The notes under the pieces: model-generated | What the model saw: the letters and a program-made list of their open reading frames with translations, nothing else | Database searches by the model: none | Told to the model about the DNA's origin: nothing | Translations under genes and position numbers: made by a program | Assembly: GCA_038373885.1 (NCBI GenBank) | Contig: JAWZYV010013030.1 | Span: 682,001-746,000 of the forward strand | Direction: 5' to 3' | Source of the DNA: Cheiracanthium punctorium | Lineage: Eukaryota; Arthropoda; Arachnida; Araneae; Cheiracanthiidae | Length of the DNA: 64,000 nucleotides | Shown: positions 57,586-64,000 of the stretch, in pieces | Numbering within the stretch: position 1 is the stretch's first letter | Layout of the letters: every line of letters begins with the position of its first letter

Positions 57586-60500
57586 TAACAATATCTAATA
57601 TGCTACCTTCTAAATTAACTGAAGCCAGCCGAAGGCCTTTATCTTGTTTACAGGCAATTATCAATTCAGTGTCACATTTGGTTAAAACTACAAAGACAAA
57701 AAAAAAAAAAAAAAAAAAAAACTTATAATGGAGTAGACGATAGAATTTTAACATTTGCAGCAGACAAGCTCAGAATGAAGTGTTTATTAATACAACGAAA
57801 ACATTGATAAATAACATAAATGGAAAACAATTTTATTGAATTCTTGAGATACATTATGAGTTGTTTATGAATATTATTTATTCTTCTCCTAACAGACGTT
57901 ACTGATTTTTATTCTTGCAATTTCACGCTCTCAATAAAACTATACGAAAAAATAAATACATTTCTTTGAGTAACGATTATACACAATGTATATATGGCAT
58001 ACTTTATTTAAGCTTTTGTAACATCAATTGTGCGTAAATACACAAAGACCTTAGCTAGCTATGTCCGACAGTCCCTCCCCATGGTATAATCAGACTTTAT
58101 CAGACTTGAAACAAAATGACGACTTATTCAACATACTGAAGTCACTCTTGGAGCATGGAGGAAGTGGTTGCAAACAGGTTATCCGGCGGCAGGGACATTG
58201 AAAATGAGTGACACTATCAGGGCCGGGCATCAGCGTCGGCCCCCCCTTCAAAAAAATGAGTCGTTAAATGCACTCTAAAGACAGTGTTTTCTGTCGAGAA
58301 CGATGGAATGCAATGATAAAAGCCAAGCTGGAGATTTTTGACGAAATGCCGTTCCATGTAACAAAGGTAAGGTGAAGTATCCTGCCTTTTTACGATGGAC
58401 ATTCATGTGCCGTGGTGTGAGTATGAAGCTATCGAAATAGTGAAGTTGAAGGTGCATCAAAACTCAGATAGGTTTTTAAAAAATTTAGCGCAAAAATAAA
58501 GTTAAATTCGCCTTGCATCATCTACGTAAAAAAGCTAGTATTTATAGGTCTGAGTTTAAGGTTTCATGCACTAAATTCAGTACACTCAAAAAAATAGCAA
58601 AATTACCAAAAAGGATCAGAAGATTATTTATATAGAATACCTACTAAAATCAACAAATCTAGAAATCTTTTTTAAGCTGGAATACGATGAATAACTCAAT
58701 ACGATCAATAATCACGAAAAAGTAAATACACAAATACCAGTTGTAAGGCATTCGTTGAAAATAATGAATACAGCAAACACTATAATCAAAGTAGTACACG
58801 AAATACTTATTAGAAATTCAATTTCTGTTAATATCGTCGTGCAAATAAAAAATTATTCTCTTTTGAGAAACACAGCTTCCTTGTTCTGTATGCTATGCAT
58901 CACCATCTTACACCGTTACAGAGTCACTCAGTGAGTCAATGATTATTGTAAATATGTACATTTCTAATAAAAAGTTAGATATCAAAACTATTATAAATAA
59001 TTTTTTTTTAATATTTATTGTAGCATAAGTCAAAAAATAAAAATAATAAAATGGAGAACGAAGACATTTTTGTAATTGTAAAGCAGCGGTAACTTTTACA
59101 GCGAAACTTCTGAACGTAAGCTCTTCTAATGAGTAATGAATTTAGTCCTTATCGGTTCATTATCAAAAATTACATTTCGCCGTGTAATGGTTTTTTTTGT
59201 TTGTTTGTTTTTTTTTTTTTTACGGGAACTGGGATAATAATTTATATTTGAAATCATTTACATGTTTAGAGCCTGTACTTAACTATTTTTCAACTGATGT
59301 AGAATGTATTAAATTAGTTAAAACTATTAAACATTTTTACTTATTAATGAAACAAATCTAAACTGAATTGAAGGGCTCATTAAATGAGGCTCATTAATTG
59401 AAGGGCTCAAAAAATAATATTTGAGTTTCATTATATTTTAAACTTTACTTATTAACACTGGGTTCTCTCTTTTTCTCTCTCTTTATATATATACACTGTT
59501 TCAAAATAATGCGGGGCAAAAGAAATAACAAAAGAAAAATTTTCGAACATTATTTTGACTATACGTCACGGTAACACTATCCATATTTTGAATTTTCCAG
59601 ACTTGTTAGCATGTACTCACTACTCATCATGTGCGGGGCAGTTCTGTTGGAGAGTTTATGCAGATTTATACAAGGAAAACGATCAACAATTATTCATTAT
59701 TTTAGCACTTTTTTTTTTTTTTTTTTTTTGGTCCCCTTCCTTTTATGTTGCCTGAAACTTATCAAGTTTAATGCACAGGTCCTGTTAGAAGAAACATGAT
59801 AGCAGGACGCATGGGCGCAAATACTAAGCTACTTGAGATGTGCGTGCATCAGCAAAAGATATACTAAATCGTATAGCGTCCGTCACTGTAGCCGTTTCGG
59901 ATTGGTCTCGGTCAAAGGAAAACTTGCATTTCCGTTGAAGAATTCTTGCGTTGACGCACCCGCATTGTTATCGTGAAAGACGCTAGAACCGTATATCAGC
60001 TTAATTATCACTATGTAAAAATAAAATACGTTTTGTTACTTGTGCTTATCCCGATTTCGTATATTTTCTTTTATTTCTCCTTTTGACCCCTCCTTATGCA
60101 TCTAAATATTATTGATATTTAAAACTACAAAATATTTTTATAAATAATATTCGCATATTTTATTTTATTAACTTTTATTATACATATTTTTTAATCTAAT
60201 ATTTGCCTAGAGTAATATCAGTTTATACTGATTGTTATCAGACCTATTGCTGATTCGGAATGACTTGTTCTGCCGCACCTAGATCATTATGCACAAAAAC
60301 ATGTTTAGTATTGTATTTCCCTATTGAAAAGGTATGAAGGATAATCAGTAACATAGCATAAATTACCTAACCTTTTTTTTAAGTTATACAAATAAAAAAT
60401 TATTTTCATTTTCAGTTGACGGTCAGATATTCAAAAGAAATAAGAAGTCGTTTATGGAACTACTCTAAAATGAAATCTACTTGCCTTCATTGTTAAAATT

Positions 60501-61969
60501 CGCTGCTCTTACTTTATTTTATTCTGTTGCTCACGTTAAATTCATTAGCGAATTTGAATAAGATTTTGGTAACTCGGTGCGGTCGATAATGATCGATGTC
60601 GCTTCAGTTGAATTAGCCATTGGGATGTTATACTTTAGCATCGCACCTCCCCCCTACCCCTACCCTGATACATGATCTTTTTTTCTTCGCATTCCACACA
60701 CACTTGACAAGTGCACACACCTCTCTCACAATGTTAAAATATATGAATAGGAGCGCGAAATAAAATTCATAAAAAATGACACTCGGAATCAGAAATAACT
60801 CGAGCCTTCGCATGCAAATTACATACTTTTTTAAATAACACACCCGTCCACCCAGTACCCTGCTGGCCAGATTTGATTAATAGTCCCGTCCGTCGTTTAG
60901 TACCATCCCCTATATTCCCCAAATACTGAAACATACACATATATATAGATATATATTTGCCACTATACTCACTGATATACCTTCGGGATATGTCAAGCGT
61001 AATCAGTGACAACTGTATATCTCGGCTGGATGCCTAGCTCGATGGAAAAAGAAAAAAAAGTTTCAGATCTCAGATAAGGGCCCACAAGAATGAGAAAAAC
61101 CTCCCCTAATTTTTGCGATAGCAAAATGTCCCTTTTGCTGTAGATTAATATATTGGCCATCGCTGAACGTTGCTCAATTTGTGGGACACATCTGTCATTG
61201 GAGGGACGTCGAGGATGGCAGAAGCGGGCGAGATGAAGATCTTCCGCGGAGGGGGGACTGGTTTCTGAAGCCGCAGGGCCCATATCGGGGCCCCATTTGT
61301 GGTTTCACCCAAGGTGAAACACAAGAAGTGTGAAACAGAAGTGTTTCATTTATGCCGCAAGCCGATGCTGCTGAAGGCATCGAGATTTTAATGTGCGTAA
61401 AATGTAACACATAAATAGTGTTCTTTATGAATAATTTATTTTGTTCTATGCCCAGCGTGAAAGATGACAGAGCTGGCGTTCTAAAACAGCAATTATTAAT
61501 GAATTATAAGCCTCTCAGATTAGCAAAATTTCGATAAATTATTTGATATGTCGAACAATTAATTTTGTCTCTTGATAGAATTGATTTTCACGGTTAGAGA
61601 ACCCAAGCTGAAACTGAGTTGATTGAACGCAGAACTCAAAGCGTGGTAGTAGAACCTTTATAGGACACCTTACCCTGTATATTAAATTAAGTGTCTCTCG
61701 TAAGCTACTCCCATTAAATAAATTAAAGGCTGCTATAAAACAAAAGAGCCGTTAGACGAGAAAACACTTTTTTTTAGAAGTATAGAAACACTCATTTTCG
61801 GAAGGAATGCTTATCTTATTACTCTTTATTTAATGAACGTTATATAAAAGACATAAAAGAATAAGCAGGCGCTTTCGCGACTGCGAGAAATGCTCATCTC
61901 GATGTCAAAATCAAAAAGTGTAAGTTATCAATATTTCAACGTTATCGATTATTTAGCTCCGTCCTATTA
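57586..61969. other. No gene recognised; GC-richer island (about 61185-61400)
   Basis: Mostly AT-rich, with poly-A 57698-57721, poly-T 59208-59221 and 59709-59729. Near 58218 a CAGGGCCGGGCAT word resembles a hAT end without partner. The island near 61185-61400 has CpGs and small inverted repeats (GTTTCACCC / AAGGTGAAAC) and no recognised domain. Confidence 0.45.
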
Positions 61970-62596
61970 TGAATGCTCACTTGGCCAAAAGTATTGCAAG
62001 TTTGAGAAATCTAACCATCGTTTCAAGAATAAGCCCAAAAAAAATGGACAGGAAATTTGCCAGATTTAATATTTTTGAGAATTTATGTAGTATAATTGGA
62101 AAGAATACATCTGAAAATCACCAAAAAACAAAATGAGAGCTTCAGGAACCCAGAATTTAAGTTGGCACCATGAAACACCGAAGGAAGTGTTGTAAAACTT
62201 TGTGGATTCCATATCTAAAAGAGTGGCTGTTGTGATCAATGTCAAGGCTGCTCAGCAACATAATAAATGATCTTTAGTTCAATTGCATTTATTTATTATC
62301 CTCTTTTTGCAGAAGAACTTGAAATTAATTCTTTATTTAATTTTATTCCGGCGAGTCAAAAAGGATTATGATTTCTATAATAACCTATATATTTTTTATG
62401 CTATTTTTTCAATAAATTAAAAAATTCTTTTTGTTCTTTAACTTAATGCTATTTTGTCTTTGAAGTAATTAATTTAACATGTTGACATTAAAAAACATTA
62501 ATTATATGGATTTTTAATTTTGACGGGGGAGAGGGGCCTTAATCTTAAAAAAAGATTAGATTTCTGAAACTTGCAATACTTTTGGCCAGTAGTGTA
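61970..62596 (+). mobile_element. Tc1-like deletion derivative
   Basis: The left end has CTTGGCCAAAAGTATTGCAA followed by GTTTGAGAAATCT. The right end on the other strand has CACTACTGGCCAAAAGTATT, then GCAAGTTTCAGAAATCT. TA (62595-62596) follows the right end; the extreme left end is altered. The element keeps the C-terminal tail of a Tc1-type transposase but has lost the rest, so it is non-autonomous. Confidence 0.85.
62166..62270 (+). pseudogene. Tc1-like transposase C-terminal remnant
   Basis: The frame reads KEVL, stop, NFVDSISKRVAVVINVK and ends at a TGA after about 35 codons. The NxVDSxxxRVxxVI motif is the conserved C-terminal end of Tc1-family transposases. The catalytic DDE region is absent. 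Confidence 0.75.
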
Positions 62597-63286
62597 TTTC
62601 TTACATTGTTGTATGAGCCGGTACGTTTAGAGGTCAAAGCACTTTTGTATGAATCTCGGTCGGTATAGTAGTTAACAAAATTACTGCACCGTATAAATTT
62701 AACAACTAGAATTATTAATTAATTTTATACTTGTTAACGTCTAGTTATACTGATAATTTGCATTTGCTTGTTCCCCAGATTTAAGACTCTTGAACAAAAT
62801 TTAATTAAAGTTAATGCAATTTATTTATAACGATGTCTTTTATTTTTCAGGTAAGTAAAGAAACTTTTTCTTGAGTGTATTGTAATAAGGTTTAGTAAGT
62901 ATAATTATTGTTATTATTGTTATTGTTCTTTTTATTGTTATATCTGATTTCGTTGTTAAGATATGCTTTCGTTAAATTTCAAAATAATATTAAAGCTTCT
63001 TGATAAATGGAATAGTTTTATTTTTAAGAAGATTTTTCATTGACACAAAATTAATTTAAATTACTAATTTAAGTATTTTTAAAGAGAGACAGAATACACT
63101 TTGTCTTAATGAACCTAAGTCTAAGGGCCCTGACCATTTTAGGCGCCCCGTGCAGAAATCAAAATTTAAAAATATCAATTTAAACAAACCTTTAAAGTTT
63201 ATGAATTTGTATAAGTCTGACAAAATAATTCTGATAAAGTAGTGATTCTGCCACTAACCCCGCCCCCACCTACCCCGACACACGCA

Positions 63287-63319
<33 letters not shown>

Positions 63320-63922
63320 ATTAAAGTAACCATATATTTCAGCCTATAGTATTTTTACCTAATACTTTTAATGAATGAATAATTTTTTTTTTAATAAAAG
63401 AAATGCTGTTTTAACTAAACATTTTGTTGATTCAAAAAAAAAAAAAAAAAAAAAAAAGATTAACTTCAAATAGCACAAACCAATTTTTCAAAACAAAACA
63501 AAACATAAATTTAGCAAAATATACCCCCCCCCCCCACCGTGAGCAGAAATTTTAAGAAGTATGTGTTCACTGGAAGAGGAAGAAAACAAAGGATTAATTA
63601 TGCCTCATAAACTATAAACAGATAATACCTATTATTCATCTGTCCATGACGGTGCAAAAGCCACTTATGCTGCTTTCCATTTCGGCTTCCACAAAAGATA
63701 TGACAAGGACAAATAATTTATTGTTTGAGCTTATTTCCCTTGATACACGTCGATGCCCTGGTGATGGGGTCTTATTTTCAAACAGAATAACTGAAGAGGA
63801 AGTTTTTAGTCGAGCGTCAGAGGGTAATTCGTGTGACTAATTGATCGAATGATTTCAATACTGGATTACTTATTTCAAACGAAGCAATAACCTTCAAACT
63901 TAAAGTAAATAATAATAATAAT
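62597..63922. other. No gene recognised; poly-A tracts
   Basis: AT-rich. Poly-A lies at 63288-63318 and about 63436-63458; a (TTATTG)n-like tract lies near 62903-62940; a C-run lies near 63524-63536. No coding signal. Confidence 0.5.
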
Positions 63923-64000
63923 CAGGCCATTATTAGCGTGGGCAATTCGTGCGTTTGCCCGAGGCCCCCAAATTTGAAGGGCTTCCAAATTTTTCTTTAA
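63923..64000. mobile_element. hAT-type MITE cut by the window edge
   Basis: CAGGCCATTATTAGCGTGGG followed by CAATTCGTGCGTTTGCCCGAGGCCCCC is the left end of the family at 19864 and 49537. The right end is outside the window. Confidence 0.65.

Noticed and set aside
58217..58250. Possible hAT end (CAGGGCCGGGCAT)
   Set aside because: No partner TIR or 8-bp duplication was found.
1..64000. CRISPR arrays, operons, bacterial promoters or phage modules
   Set aside because: The sequence has no regularly spaced repeats, no long packed open frames and clear eukaryotic transposon content.

Overview
This is eukaryotic, AT-rich, gene-poor DNA. I found no intact protein-coding gene, rRNA or tRNA gene in the 64 kb. 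No open frame exceeds about 150 codons and none gives a recognisable full domain. What can be supported is almost entirely mobile-element debris, mostly small non-autonomous DNA transposons whose boundaries are defined by terminal inverted repeats (TIRs) and target-site duplications (TSDs), plus tRNA-derived SINEs and decayed transposase or endonuclease fragments. The mixture (hAT-type elements with 8-bp TSDs, a piggyBac-like TTAA family, mariner and Tc1 deletion derivatives, a THAP-type zinc-finger remnant, EEP-endonuclease remnants, long poly-A/T and poly-G/C tracts) fits an invertebrate with a large repeat-rich genome. An arthropod, perhaps a spider, is my best guess, but this is inference and not a firm call. 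The window could be intergenic or a large intron.

Layout. 1-5.7 kb: background with a pre-miRNA-like hairpin at the extreme left edge and one weak exon candidate (minus strand, about 4.1-4.4 kb). 5.7-6.7 kb: a piggyBac-like snapback element followed directly by a hAT-type element. 8.8-9.4 kb: a foldback element carrying a TTAACCC-rich tract and a perfect 18-bp hairpin. 11.2-14.7 kb: three more copies of the TTAA snapback family, one flanked by a 60-bp direct duplication. 13.4 and 17.2 kb: an inverted pair of an unknown repeat sharing a reading frame. 17.7 kb: SINE. 19.1 kb: THAP remnant. 19.9-23.6 kb: hAT elements, a 1.3-kb inverted repeat with a snapback element inside one arm, and a nested hAT-in-hAT insertion. 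23.7 kb: SINE on the minus strand. 26.9-27.3 kb: tandemly repeated EEP endonuclease remnant. 29.8 kb: another snapback copy. 33.8-41.2 kb: a cluster of hAT-type MITEs with clean TSDs. 47.5 kb: mariner deletion derivative. 48.7-51.8 kb: TIR elements including two hAT types. 53.7 kb: a 500-bp TIR element of unknown superfamily. 55.5 kb: SINE. 57.1-57.6 kb: a 52-bp palindrome and another hAT MITE. 62 kb: Tc1 deletion derivative. 63.9 kb: a hAT element cut by the window edge.

The genes do not work together here, because none is intact. The biology of the window is a record of transposition by enzymes supplied in trans. The most unusual item is the asymmetric TTAA snapback family: six copies, a long internal foldback with arms of up to about 130 bp, and a subterminal hairpin whose stem persists in most copies although its sequence changes.
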